Shown here piece by piece: positions 52,101 through 60,546 of a stretch of DNA of 64,000 nucleotides. Each line of letters starts with the position of its first letter. The first letter of the stretch is position 1. The position numbers and the translations under genes were made by a program. Under the pieces are notes generated by a model that saw nothing but the letters and a program-made list of their open reading frames with translations, searched no databases and had not been told where the DNA came from. The DNA comes from Streptomyces koelreuteriae (GTDB lineage Bacteria; Actinomycetota; Actinomycetes; Streptomycetales; Streptomycetaceae): the NCBI RefSeq assembly GCF_018604545.1, contig NZ_CP075896.1, forward strand, positions 2,418,001-2,482,000. Direction: 5' to 3'.

Positions 52101-54174
52101 CGGCCTTCAGCGCTTCGGCGAGCTTGGCCTCCGCCGTCTCCTTGTCCTTCTTGGCGTTATCGCGGTGCAGCTTCGCGGCGTCGGCCGCGGCCTTCGCCTG
52201 GGACTCGGCCATCGCCGCGGCGGCCTTGCGGAACTCCGCCTTCGTCTGCGCGGCCTGGGCCAGGGCCCGTTGCGCGATGGTCGCGCTGTCACCGGCCGAG
52301 GCGCGGGTGGCGGCCTCTGCTGTCGTACCTGCCTTCACCATCGCCTCAAGCGCCGCTGCCGCGCCCTTGGTGATCTGAGCCTTCTGCTGGCCGACCAGCA
52401 GGCCACGGCCGCGCGGGGCACCGGCCTCGTCGGCGATGGCATAAGCGGCCTTCTGCGCGGCGTCCGTGCCGACGGCGCTCTTCTGTGCCGCGTCCGACTG
52501 AGCCTTGAGGATGTCGAGCTGCTTCTTCGCCTGCGTCTGTGCCGCTGCGATGTTCTTCTTGGCCTGGTCGAACTGCGCCTTGTCCGGGTAGTCATGGTCG
52601 TCCGTGCCCTTGTGGCCCGTGGGAACGACCCGGAACTTCTGCGGGTTCGTGCCGTTGCACCCCCACAGCCAGGCGTTGTGACTGTTGTCGAACTTGTTCA
52701 GGTCCAGGCACTTGTCCGTGGCGACGTTGCGCAGCTCACTGACAGCCCGGACATCGAACTTCCACTGCTGCGCCTTGCTGCCGTTGCACGTCCAGATCTG
52801 GATCTTCGTGCCGTTGGCAGGGTCACTGTTCTCTACGTCCAGGCACTTGTCGGACTTGACATTGACGAGGTTGTAGCTGCCACCGGAAGCACTGCGGAGC
52901 TGCCACTGCTGCCCCGAGGCGTTGTTGCACGTGTAGACCTGCACCGGCGTGCCGGAAGCCGTCTTGCCGCCCTCGGCGTCCAGGCACTTGCCCTTGGCCG
53001 CCTCGACCTGGATCACCGTCGGGGAGTCCCCGATCCAGCCGATACCACCCGGAGCCCAGTAGTCCTGCCAACGGACCAGACGGTCGGCGACCCACGAGTG
53101 CCCCAGCAGGTTCCCCAACGCCTTCGCACCGGCAGCGAGGGAGTTGGTAGTGTCCTTGCTGGACTTCAGGATCTGGTTGCGCTGACCGGCCTGGGCAGTG
53201 ATCTCCCGCTGCCACTCCGAAGCGGCCGTCTCGGCAATACCGCCCCAGACCCTGTTCGGGTCAATCGGATCCCGCCAGGCACAGGCCGCGAACCTGGTCT
53301 TCAGGTCCTCGACCGCGATCCGGTGTTCGGCGGTACCGGGCTCCGGTGCGGTGCGGGAGAATCCGCCGGAGGCCAGGAACATACGGGCGTCATCAGCGCC
53401 CTTGCCGTTGAAAGTGTCAAACAACCCCTCGAAGGCCCGTCGTTCCTCGTACTGGCGCTGCCGCTCCTCGTTGGGCAGGTCCGGATCGTAGGGCCTCTCG
53501 CCGTAAAGCGGGGCCCCCAGATCGGTCACGGCCTTGAGCGTCTTCTCGTCCGCCTTCGGCGTCGAATCCTCATAGAAGTCGCCGTCGTCTTTCCAGAACC
53601 TGGCGGCCACCCAAGAGGTCAGTCCGGTCTGCGTATAGAAGTCGCTTTCCTTGCTGCCGGTCGAGCCGGGAGGGTCCTTCCAGTCGGCCAACGAGTCGAA
53701 GCCACCCGGCTGCGACAGCCCGTCGAGCGGCTTGCCCCATTCCCCAAGCCGGTTGTTGAGGGCGTTGAGCTCCTTCGAGGCCGCGTCCCTGTCCTGCTGG
53801 TACGCAACGGCCAGCGGGGTGTCCTCCCAGTGCTGCCGGTTGGCCAGGGCATGCAGCTTGTCCGACGGCTGGTTCAACCCGTCCTGCGCGGTCGCGGCCA
53901 TGGACGGCCCACCCAGACGCAGCACATCCGCCATCAGGCACTGGTCCTGCCGCAGGTGCTCAGCCGCGGTGTCCTCGGACCAGTCGGACGAGCCGTTCGC
54001 CGGGGCGGCCACCTCCGATCCGGTGAGCCGATCCAGCACGTCGGGCTGGACCGCCACGCCGGCCAACACGGCCACGGCCACCGCGGACGTCACGACGGAA
54101 GTCAGGAACCGGGACTTACCCGATCCGGACGAAACACGGGTTCTGGGCAGGAAGGGCCCAGGTCTTGGGCGCAA
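49198..54174 (-). CDS. Secreted polymorphic toxin: lectin, Ala-rich stalk, Hint, RNase A-like C-terminus
   Basis: A 1,658-residue exported protein. The TTG at 54174 follows GAGGGG by eight bases. In order: signal anchor (about 20-42); an unassigned region; a ricin-type beta-trefoil (about 393-520) with KCLD and QQW repeats; an Ala-rich helical region (about 525-1178) as in other Streptomyces polymorphic toxins; a pre-toxin segment with paired Cys; a Hint domain starting at Cys1365 (CRVNSFPGDTRVLMADGS) and ending HNC at Cys1510; and a 148-residue tip. The tip begins GLEEAHTLREHV (His1523, His1528) and ends YVVYTAYLES, with the Thr-x-Tyr pair (1653, 1655) of bacterial RNase A-like CdiA toxins. 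Hint should release the tip by self-cleavage. The tip is basic. Confidence 0.85.
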   Translation of the reverse strand: MRPRPGPFLPRTRVSSGSGKSRFLTSVVTSAVAVAVLAGVAVQPDVLDRLTGSEVAAPANGSSDWSEDTAAEHLRQDQCLMADVLRLGGPSMAATAQDGLNQPSDKLHALANRQHWEDTPLAVAYQQDRDAASKELNALNNRLGEWGKPLDGLSQPGGFDSLADWKDPPGSTGSKESDFYTQTGLTSWVAARFWKDDGDFYEDSTPKADEKTLKAVTDLGAPLYGERPYDPDLPNEERQRQYEERRAFEGLFDTFNGKGADDARMFLASGGFSRTAPEPGTAEHRIAVEDLKTRFAACAWRDPIDPNRVWGGIAETAASEWQREITAQAGQRNQILKSSKDTTNSLAAGAKALGNLLGHSWVADRLVRWQDYWAPGGIGWIGDSPTVIQVEAAKGKCLDAEGGKTASGTPVQVYTCNNASGQQWQLRSASGGSYNLVNVKSDKCLDVENSDPANGTKIQIWTCNGSKAQQWKFDVRAVSELRNVATDKCLDLNKFDNSHNAWLWGCNGTNPQKFRVVPTGHKGTDDHDYPDKAQFDQAKKNIAAAQTQAKKQLDILKAQSDAAQKSAVGTDAAQKAAYAIADEAGAPRGRGLLVGQQKAQITKGAAAALEAMVKAGTTAEAATRASAGDSATIAQRALAQAAQTKAEFRKAAAAMAESQAKAAADAAKLHRDNAKKDKETAEAKLAEALKAEGEAKAAAAEAHSERLAAEAEEKTAEAEKKTAAAKQAEAAQHRKNAEAEATKAEDAKDKAEAAEGTAVEKKNAAVKARDKARDLRDDAWDAEQKADAARAKADAKEAYAQAHESDSNAQEARAAADAAAGHADDAEAAATRSRSAADAATKAAADADAAATRAEAAAKRSRAHADGAQAAKLKSDAAVKTATSAAADAIDASEHASSEAKAAVAMADEAEKQAKTAKSHADEANKEAAKALAASAKAAGYAHVTAQAAVDAGNAAAQVAKPANDAIQLGSPYVTTDSAAGLVVLTGQASKTIAEQQKAVADAHAKNAAAEASAAKNLADQAKGDAKAAYQHAANAAGHASDARAYAKEALGYAADAAKAASKATASLARTLEYNRQATEDAAAADKAAGRAEGHARDARDSADQAALDAEAARTAAAAAEEAANDARAAANRADAAATEAEEAAKDAKKYADEAQEAAESAERKAANKQISSGSGTGIGGLFYVVNEDSVEVTDAKQQNPCVIEVGFEGCTVTFLVTFSATVDFFLCTNPEVPATASGCPTSDTVLLDTQPFKGLKKEVTRSFSKLDLIQQTVVYKILKAVLVQDFVDCWHGSASGCAWAASNFIPGKAFGKVAEAIHALDAAMHTGVGVSDAFKALKALDLDTASLAKIESTINGYEDVVTACRVNSFPGDTRVLMADGSRKEIRDVRVGDLVLATDLVSGRSTAQPVIDTFRHDTRRLVDITVADGTLSSTAGHLFHVEGRGWTVVSDLRPGDRLRTPDGELRTVTALRDRAGLVPREVYDLTVDRLRTFYVGTAGGRPQDVLVHNCTNIVADEGLEEAHTLREHVRPNDNAMAQKAEKSKNGIATRWTSEAIAAEAVDKAMTAWIKQAGKAKELDDWKIQQAQRIGKKIGFMPDRDLKTIRWTIRDMGPSLGQKWVRNGPQGVAAGTTVIIKLKYVGKQHKPSKYVVYTAYLES

Positions 54175-54623
54175 GGAAGTATCCCCTCATCGCAAAGGAA
54201 GGCGCTGGGGGTGCCCGTCAGAAGGAGCGGAGGAAATGCGTGAAAAGCCGGTGTCCCGGCATGACGGTGCGTCCCTCCCCATGGCGACGATGTCCCCCCG
54301 GTCGCCGGTGACGCGCGCTGTGGCGGAGGGGTCAGCTCCGCCGGGCGCGACGATCACCATACGCGCGGGTAACCAGGTCGGGACAGTGTTGACTCAGGGG
54401 CTGGGGCGACGTGGCGCGATATATCCGTGGCGGATGTTCACACCCCGCATGCGCAATCCGCGTGCTCACACCGCGGATCATTTGTGCGGGACTCGTGAAT
54501 GTGAAACAGCCGTCGGGCCCCGGCAGCTCGTGAGATTGACTGAATCTCGTCGCACTGTGCGAAGAGGTTGTGAGGCAAGTGCCACCCCCTCATGGCCTCC
54601 AGCTGACCTCACAGGGCCTACAG
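54175..54623. other. 449-base intergenic region upstream of the toxin
   Basis: No gene supported. It should hold the toxin promoter (minus strand) and the end of the icmA transcript. Visible elements are GCCGG-TGTC-CCGGC soon after the toxin start region, the inverted repeat GAGATT-GACTG-AATCTC (54532-54548) and weak arms TGTGAGG/CCTCACA (54569-54613) after icmA. Confidence 0.5.
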
Positions 54624-56324
54624 CTAGAACCCCGCCGGCTCGGTGTACACCCCCCACTCGTCCCGCAGCACGTCGCAGATCTCGCCGAGGGTCGCCTCCG
54701 CCCGCACCGCGTCCAGCATCGGCGTGATCATGTTCGCGCCGCTGCGGGCGGCGGCCAGCATCGCGTCCAGGGCCGTCCGGACCGCGGTGTCGTCGCGGCC
54801 CGCCTTGCGCGCAGCCAGCACCCGCACCTGCTCCCGCTCCACCTCATGGCTGACCCGCAGGATCTCCAGATCCCCGGTCACGGACCCGTGGTGGGCGTTG
54901 ACCCCGACGACCCGCTTGTCGCCCTTCTCCAGCGCCCGCTGGTACTGGAAGGCCGACTCGGCGATCTCCCCGGTGAACCAGCCGTCCTCGATGCCGCGCA
55001 GGATCCCGGAGGTGATCGGCCCGATCGGGTGCCGTCCGTCGGGGTGGGCCCGCAGACCCCGTTCCCTTATCTGCTCGAAGATCTTCTCCGCGTCGGCCTC
55101 GATGCGGTCGGTGAGCTGCTCGACGTACCAGGAACCGCCCAGCGGATCGGCCACGTTGGCGACGCCGGTCTCCTCCATCAGCACCTGCTGCGTCCGCAGC
55201 GCGATCTCCGCCGCCTGCTCACTGGGCAGCGCGAGCGTCTCGTCGAGGGCGTTGGTGTGCAGCGAGTTGGTCCCGCCGAGCACGGCCGCCAGCGCCTCCA
55301 CGGCTGTCCGTACGACGTTGTTGTACGGCTGCTGCGCGGTGAGGGAGACCCCGGCCGTCTGGGTGTGGAAGCGCAGCCACTGCGCCTTCTCGCTCTTCGC
55401 GCCGTACACGTCCCGCATCCAGCGAGCCCAGATCCGGCGCGCCGCACGGAACTTGGCGATCTCCTCGAAGAAGTCGACGTGCGCGTCGAAGAAGAAGGAG
55501 AGGCCGGGGGCGAAGACATCGACGTCGAGCCCGCGCGACAGCCCCAACTCCACGTATCCGAAGCCGTCCGCGAGCGTGTACGCCAGCTCCTGCGCGGCCG
55601 TCGCCCCGGCCTCGCGGATGTGGTAGCCGGAGACGGACAGCGGCTTGTACGCGGGGATGCCGGCCGCGCAGTGCTCCATCAGGTCGCCGATGAGCCGCAG
55701 ATGCGGCTCGGGCTGGAAGAGCCACTCCTTCTGGGCGATGTACTCCTTGAAGATGTCCGTCTGGAGCGTGCCGTTCAGGACGGCCGGGTCGATGCCCTGG
55801 CGTTCGGCGGCGACCAGGTACATGCAGAAGACGGGGACGGCCGGGCCGCTGATGGTCATCGACGTCGTGACGTCGCCCAGCGGGATGTCCTTGAAGAGGA
55901 CCTCCATGTCGGCGGCCGAGTCGATGGCGACACCGCAGTGCCCGACCTCGCCCAGGGAGCGCGCGTCGTCGGAGTCACGGCCCATGAGCGTCGGCATGTC
56001 GAAGGCGACCGAGAGCCCGCCCCCGCCGTTGCCGAGGATCATCTTGTAGCGCTCGTTGGTCTGCTCGGCGTTGCCGAACCCGGCGAACTGCCGGATGGTC
56101 CACGTACGCCCTCGGTAGCCGGTCGCGTACAGGCCGCGGGTGTAGGGATACTCCCCGGGCCACCCGATCCGCTCGAAACCGTCGTACCTGTCCCCGGGCC
56201 GCGGCCCGTACACCGGCTCCACGGGGTCGCCGGAGAGCGTGGTGAAGTCGGCCTCGCGCTTGCGCGCGGCGTCGTACCGGGCCTGCCAGCGGCGGCGGCC
56301 CTCCTCGATGGCGTCAGCGTCCAT
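54624..56324 (-). CDS. icmA: Isobutyryl-CoA mutase large subunit
   Basis: It is the substrate-binding subunit of the coenzyme B12 enzyme that interconverts isobutyryl-CoA and n-butyryl-CoA. This links valine breakdown to butyryl-CoA for polyketides. The 566 residues have the mutase TIM barrel only. Phe80 (TIRQFAGFG) and Gln198 (KEYIAQKE) are the residues that set IcmA apart from methylmalonyl-CoA mutase (Tyr/Arg at these places), matching S. cinnamonensis IcmA numbering exactly. The B12-binding small subunit (icmB) is not in the window. The ATG at 56324 follows GAGGGT and lies nine bases from a perfect 22-base palindrome. Confidence 0.95.
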   Translation of the reverse strand: MDADAIEEGRRRWQARYDAARKREADFTTLSGDPVEPVYGPRPGDRYDGFERIGWPGEYPYTRGLYATGYRGRTWTIRQFAGFGNAEQTNERYKMILGNGGGGLSVAFDMPTLMGRDSDDARSLGEVGHCGVAIDSAADMEVLFKDIPLGDVTTSMTISGPAVPVFCMYLVAAERQGIDPAVLNGTLQTDIFKEYIAQKEWLFQPEPHLRLIGDLMEHCAAGIPAYKPLSVSGYHIREAGATAAQELAYTLADGFGYVELGLSRGLDVDVFAPGLSFFFDAHVDFFEEIAKFRAARRIWARWMRDVYGAKSEKAQWLRFHTQTAGVSLTAQQPYNNVVRTAVEALAAVLGGTNSLHTNALDETLALPSEQAAEIALRTQQVLMEETGVANVADPLGGSWYVEQLTDRIEADAEKIFEQIRERGLRAHPDGRHPIGPITSGILRGIEDGWFTGEIAESAFQYQRALEKGDKRVVGVNAHHGSVTGDLEILRVSHEVEREQVRVLAARKAGRDDTAVRTALDAMLAAARSGANMITPMLDAVRAEATLGEICDVLRDEWGVYTEPAGF

Positions 56325-56333
56325 ACCCTCGAA

Positions 56334-56355
56334 TTTACTAGGACGTCCTAGTAAA
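56334..56355 (-). promoter_or_regulatory. Perfect 22-base palindrome before icmA
   Basis: Arms TTTACTAGGAC and GTCCTAGTAAA meet with no spacer (56334-56355), nine bases upstream of the icmA ATG. A binding site for a dimeric repressor; the nearby MarR protein or a TetR protein elsewhere are candidates. Confidence 0.75.
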
Positions 56356-56366
56356 TGTCGATGGGA

Positions 56367-56396
56367 GACCGCCGTACGTTCGTCCGTACGGCGGTC
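56367..56396 (-). terminator. Terminator after the first DUF3817 gene
   Basis: Perfect 12-base arms GACCGCCGTACG (56367-56378) and 56385-56396 with loop TTCGTC, 12 bases after the DUF3817 stop on the minus strand, so icmA needs its own promoter. Confidence 0.75.
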
Positions 56397-56408
56397 GGGT
56401 CGTGCGAG

Positions 56409-56747
56409 CTACGCCTTGGCGGGCGCGGGCGAGTCCTCCGCGAGCCGGGACTCCAGCTCGTGGCTGATCTTGCGCTCCACGAAGAAGGCGGCCGTCGGAA
56501 CGGTCCCGGCGAGCAGCACCCAGACCTGCTTGCCGACCGGCCACTTCGCCTTGGAGCCCAGGTCGAAGGCGAAGACCAGGTACAGGACGTACAGCCAGCC
56601 GTGCGCGATGCTGACGACGCGCGTGAAGTCGGCCGCGCCGTTCAGGTCGAGCAGATACTTGCCGATCATGCCCAGGGTCAGCAGGACCAGCAGCACGCCG
56701 GTGACATAGGCCATCACGCGGTAGCGGGTCAGCACGCTCTTTTTCAT
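56409..56747 (-). CDS. DUF3817 membrane protein (first paralog)
   Basis: A 112-residue integral membrane protein with three TM segments: YRVMAYVTGVLLVLLTLGMIGKYLL, VVSIAHGWLYVLYLVFAFDLG and QVWVLLAGTVPTAAFFVERKI. The signature HG...Y...F and KWP....L.GTVPT..FF.ERK is shared with the second paralog at 63003-63347. Starts at ATG 56747, 44 bases after the MarR gene. Function unknown; in some genomes near folate or chaperone genes, but context here gives no hint. Confidence 0.85.
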   Translation of the reverse strand: MKKSVLTRYRVMAYVTGVLLVLLTLGMIGKYLLDLNGAADFTRVVSIAHGWLYVLYLVFAFDLGSKAKWPVGKQVWVLLAGTVPTAAFFVERKISHELESRLAEDSPAPAKA

Positions 56748-56790
56748 GCCGTCGAGCGTAACGACCCGTTCCGGGGGATCTTGCCCCGGG

Positions 56791-57300
56791 TCACTGCTCC
56801 TCGAAGTCCCCCGCCGCGATCCGCAGCGGCCGCAGCATCGCGAAGATCTCCCCGCACTCCTCGGCGTCGTACGCCCCGAGCCCGAAGTCCATCGCCATCA
56901 GGTCGCGGGTGGCCGCCTCGACCACCTCGCGGCCCTTCTCGGTGATGCTGGCCAGGGTGCCGCGCCCGTCGTTGGGGTTGGGCCGCTTGTCGACGAGACC
57001 CGACTTCACCAGCCGGTCCACGGTGTTCGTCACGGACGTGGGGTGCACCATGAGCCGCTCGCCGATCTTGGACATCGGCAGCTCGCCGGACTTGGAGAAG
57101 GTGAGCAGCACCAGCGCCTCGTAGCGCGCGAACGTCAGCCCGTACGGCTTGACCACCGAGTCGACCTCGGCGAGCAGGATCTGCTGGGCGCGCATGATCG
57201 AGGTGATCGCGGCCATGGACGGCACGTTTCCCCAGCGCTGCTTCCAGCGTTCGTCGGCGCGCGCGATCGGATCGAAGGAGAGACTGAGCGGCTTCGGCAC
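56791..57300 (-). CDS. MarR-family regulator
   Basis: A 169-residue winged-HTH dimer. The core is LTFARYEALVLLTFSKSGELPMSKIGERLMVHPTSVTNTVDRLVKSGLVDKRPNPNDGRGTLASITEKGREVVEAA, with flanking helices for dimerisation. The GTG at 57300 has AAGGTCGGG upstream. It is followed on the same strand by DUF3817 and icmA; from memory this trio is conserved in Streptomyces. It could bind the palindrome before icmA. A ligand such as an acyl-CoA is only a guess. Confidence 0.92.
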   Translation of the reverse strand: MPKPLSLSFDPIARADERWKQRWGNVPSMAAITSIMRAQQILLAEVDSVVKPYGLTFARYEALVLLTFSKSGELPMSKIGERLMVHPTSVTNTVDRLVKSGLVDKRPNPNDGRGTLASITEKGREVVEAATRDLMAMDFGLGAYDAEECGEIFAMLRPLRIAAGDFEEQ

Positions 57301-57482
57301 GAACCCGACCTTACCGGCCGGTCACATGGTGGTCAGCCCCGTCTCGCCCTTCGGTCCGGCGCCTCCGGCTCCGCCATACGGGGGCAGGGCGAGCCCATGT
57401 CCTTTACATGGCTATTCATACGAGTATGTAACTATTGATAACAGCTCCATCACTGAACGTCACCTTCCTCACAGGGAGCGGC

Positions 57483-58502
57483 ATGAGACGGCTGAACCAC
57501 GCCCTCGCGGTCCTCGCGGTGCTCGGTCTCGCTGCGGGCTGCTCGTCCGCTCACGGTCGCGCCGACACGGCGTCCGACACCGGCGACGACACCACGAAGG
57601 CCGGCTACACGGCCGGCTCCCCCTTCTGGGTCGACCCCGAGAGCTCCGCGGCCCAGCAGGCGCGGCTCTGGGAGCAGCAGGACCGGGACTACGACGCCGA
57701 GCTGATCCGACTGATCGCCGACCGGCCGGCCGCGCTGTGGCCGCCCGGCGAGACCGACCCGGCACCGACGGTGCGGGCGGCCGCCTCGGCCGCGAGCGAG
57801 GAGGGGAAGACGGCGGTCTTCGTCGCGTACAACATCCCGCACCGGGACTGCGGCCAGCACTCGGCGGGCGGGGCGCAGGACGCGGACGCCTACCGGCAGT
57901 GGATCGGGCAGTTCGCCGACGCCCTCGGCGAGGCGGAGGCCCTGGTCGTCCTGGAGCCCGACGCGGTCGCGCACATCGTGGACGGCTGCACGCCCGGCGA
58001 GTACCACGCCGAGCGCGAGCAGCTGCTCAGCGAGGCGATCACGCGGCTGAAGCAGCAGCCGAACACCAAGGTGTATCTGGACGCGGGCAACGCGGACTGG
58101 ATCCGGGAGCCGGACAAGCTGGTGGAGCCGCTGCGGCGGGCCGGGATCGAACAGGCGGACGGCTTCGCGCTCAACGTCTCCAACTTCCAGACCGACGACG
58201 AGACCACGGAGTACGGCCTCCGGCTCGCCGAGGCCCTCGACGGCAAGCACTTCGTCATCGACACCAGCCGCAACGGCAACGGCCCCCTGCCCGGCGTCTG
58301 GTGCAACCCGCCGGGCCGGGCGCTCGGCACCCCGCCCACGACCCAGACCGGCGAACGGACCCTGGACGCCTACCTGTGGATCAAGCGGCCCGGCGAGTCG
58401 GACGGAGACTGCGAGGGCGGCCCGGACGCCGGTCGCTGGTGGCCGGAGTACGCGTTGGAGCTGGCGCGCAACGCGGAGGACTGGGCACGACGGGAACGCT
58501 GA
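57483..58502 (+). CDS. GH6-family glucanase lipoprotein (CslZ-like)
   Basis: A 339-residue exported beta-1,4-glucanase. The ATG at 57483 follows GGGAG. The signal MRRLNHALAVLAVLGLAAGC is a lipoprotein type, with the Cys at 20. GH6 motifs are FVAYNIPHRDCGQHSAGGA (first Asp region), VVLEPDAVAH (catalytic acid Asp), VYLDAGNADW and FVIDTSRNGNGP. No cellulose-binding module, so it is short for the family. It is convergent with glxA and cslA, whose S. lividans relatives make a beta-glycan at hyphal tips; the hydrolase probably trims that polymer, as the endoglucanase of the same cluster in S. coelicolor is thought to do. Confidence 0.88.
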   Translation: MRRLNHALAVLAVLGLAAGCSSAHGRADTASDTGDDTTKAGYTAGSPFWVDPESSAAQQARLWEQQDRDYDAELIRLIADRPAALWPPGETDPAPTVRAAASAASEEGKTAVFVAYNIPHRDCGQHSAGGAQDADAYRQWIGQFADALGEAEALVVLEPDAVAHIVDGCTPGEYHAEREQLLSEAITRLKQQPNTKVYLDAGNADWIREPDKLVEPLRRAGIEQADGFALNVSNFQTDDETTEYGLRLAEALDGKHFVIDTSRNGNGPLPGVWCNPPGRALGTPPTTQTGERTLDAYLWIKRPGESDGDCEGGPDAGRWWPEYALELARNAEDWARRER

Positions 58503-58587
58503 GGATGGAGCGCCGCGGAGGGTCGAGCAGCGTCGGGGACTGATTCCGGCTCCTCCCTCCGCTCCCTTCCCCCCCTCGCTCACTCAG

Positions 58588-60543
58588 TCACTCCACGTGG
58601 ATCCACTTGGCCCGCGAGGGCGTGCCCGCGCCGTCCGTCACGAAGAGCATGTACCAGCCGGGCGGGACCAGGGCCGGGTCGCGGGGTACCTCGAACGTCA
58701 GCGCGTCGCCCTTCCTGGTGATGTCCAGCTCGATGGAGCGCTGCTCGACGTCGGTCGTGTGCGTGACCGCGCTGGGCCGCATCAGCCGCGCTTCGGCCAC
58801 GCGTTCCGGGTGGGCCGTACGGAACGTGATGCTGTGCTTCTTGTTCAGCTTCTGGGAACCGCCCTTCAGCACGGGGCGGTTTTGGAGGTTCTTGTGCAGC
58901 GCGGGCGGGGTGAAGACCTCCATGCGCTGCTCGAAGTGGCCCAGCTTGGTGTTCTGCTGGTTGTCGAAGAGCGGGTCGGAGCCGAAGGTGGCGATCCTGC
59001 CGTCGGGCAGCAGCAGCGCCTCGGAGTGGTAGTTGCGGCCCACCCTCGGCGCGGCGGCCTCCCGGAAGGCGTTGCTCTTCGGGTCGTAGAACTGCGCCTT
59101 GAGGATGTTGCTGGCGCTGCGGCCGCGGTAGTCCCTGGAGCCGTTGGACGTGAACACCGTGTCGTCCGGCATGATCACGCTGTTCAGGTAGCGCGTGCCC
59201 TGCGGCAGGTCGGGGCCGTCCTCGAAGGCCGGGTTGTCCTTGTTCAGGTCCACGACGGCCGTGCGCGGGGTCGCCTTGCGTGACTCGCCGACGCCGCCTC
59301 CGCCCAGGATCATCACCTTCTGGTCCTGCGCCGGGGGCAGCAGCAGGGAGGCCGAGGTCTCGGTCTGGTCGAGGTCCGTCAGTCCCGGCACCTTGCGGAA
59401 CGTGTTCTTCTCCACGTCCCACAGCCCCGGCTCACGGCCGCGGTCGGCGGGCCCGTAACCGGCGTTGGAGGCCGGGTAGAACAGCTTGCCGCCCTTGGTG
59501 AGGAACAGGGCGGGGTACGTCGGGAAGTACCGCTTGGGTCCCGGTGTCCACTTCTTGGTCTCGGGGTCGTAGATCTCGTTGTCGCCCGGGTCGATCATGC
59601 CGACGTCGTCCAGGCCGGACACCGCCAGGACCCTGCCGTCGTCGAGGCCGACGAGCGTCGGGTACCAGCGGGCCTTGTCCATCGGCTCGACGGGGATGTA
59701 CTTCTCCGCCTTCGGGTCGAACTCGTAGGCGCCGCGGATGCCCTGGAAGTCCTGCTTGTCGAGGGTGATCTTCTCCGACAGGCCGTACACGTTGTCACCG
59801 GCCTTGCCCGTCAGGCCGACGACGGCGTACTGCGCCTGCTTCCGGGTCGCCGACAGGGAGCCCTTGTCCACGGCGTCCACCCAGACACGGGCCTCGCTGG
59901 CGGTGACCTTGGTCTTCCAGGGCTGCATCACACCCCGGCTGTTGTACGTGATCTTCTGGGTGCGCTTGGCCTTCGGGACGGTGACGTCGAACTTGGTGAC
60001 GTACTCGAAGCCGGACGGTGAGCGGAAGCGGGTGCCCTTCTTCAGGAACACCGCCTTGTCGGGGCTCTCGTTCTTCACACGCATGCCGCCGCCGGCCCGG
60101 GTCACCTCGGCGCCGAGGCGTTCGTAGCGGGCGGTGCCGCCGGCCACCAGCAGGCGGCCGTCGGGGAGCTGGGCGTGACCGGCGCAGAAGAAGTCCTCCG
60201 GGGTGGGGATCTTCTTGTACGTGTTCTTGTCCGGGTCCCACAGGATGGTGTCGAACTCGCCCGCGTCGAACTTGCGCTGCTCGTTGCCCGACCCGGCGAC
60301 GATCAGCACCTTGCCGGTGTGCAGCAGGGCCGCGTGGATGGCGTTGGTGCGGAACTCCTCCGGGATGTCGAGCTGGGTCCAGGAGCCGTACTTCGCCATG
60401 TAGTCCGGCTGGGCGATCTTGTACTCGTGGTACTGCGTGGAGACGAAGTCCAGCGCGGCCGGGGCGTTGAGGCCCGCCAGGACCGCGATGCCGCCGATGC
60501 CCAGGACGGTTTTCTTGGTCTTCTGCGAGAGCTGGTAGGCCAT
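58588..60543 (-). CDS. glxA: GlxA: radical copper (galactose-oxidase-like) oxidase
   Basis: A 651-residue membrane-anchored copper enzyme that works outside the cell with CslA. An N-terminal helix (TVLGIGGIAVLAGLNAPAA, about 12-31) anchors it. A seven-bladed Kelch-like propeller and a C-terminal Ig-like domain follow. Cys120 (DFFCAGH) and Tyr140 (GGTARYE) are the best candidates for the Tyr-Cys cofactor. Copper ligands are Tyr505-His506 (RNYHSEALLLPDGR) and His595 (AVTHTTDVEQR), spaced as in galactose oxidase. The start is three bases after the cslA stop. In S. lividans GlxA is needed for glycan deposition and aerial growth. Confidence 0.93.
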   Translation of the reverse strand: MAYQLSQKTKKTVLGIGGIAVLAGLNAPAALDFVSTQYHEYKIAQPDYMAKYGSWTQLDIPEEFRTNAIHAALLHTGKVLIVAGSGNEQRKFDAGEFDTILWDPDKNTYKKIPTPEDFFCAGHAQLPDGRLLVAGGTARYERLGAEVTRAGGGMRVKNESPDKAVFLKKGTRFRSPSGFEYVTKFDVTVPKAKRTQKITYNSRGVMQPWKTKVTASEARVWVDAVDKGSLSATRKQAQYAVVGLTGKAGDNVYGLSEKITLDKQDFQGIRGAYEFDPKAEKYIPVEPMDKARWYPTLVGLDDGRVLAVSGLDDVGMIDPGDNEIYDPETKKWTPGPKRYFPTYPALFLTKGGKLFYPASNAGYGPADRGREPGLWDVEKNTFRKVPGLTDLDQTETSASLLLPPAQDQKVMILGGGGVGESRKATPRTAVVDLNKDNPAFEDGPDLPQGTRYLNSVIMPDDTVFTSNGSRDYRGRSASNILKAQFYDPKSNAFREAAAPRVGRNYHSEALLLPDGRIATFGSDPLFDNQQNTKLGHFEQRMEVFTPPALHKNLQNRPVLKGGSQKLNKKHSITFRTAHPERVAEARLMRPSAVTHTTDVEQRSIELDITRKGDALTFEVPRDPALVPPGWYMLFVTDGAGTPSRAKWIHVE

Positions 60544-60546
60544 GGC

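Noticed and set aside
51163..54243. Plus-strand open frame of 1,026 codons
   Set aside because: Antisense of the Ala-rich toxin region; Gly/Arg/Leu repeats arise from the GCC/GCG codons of the true gene.
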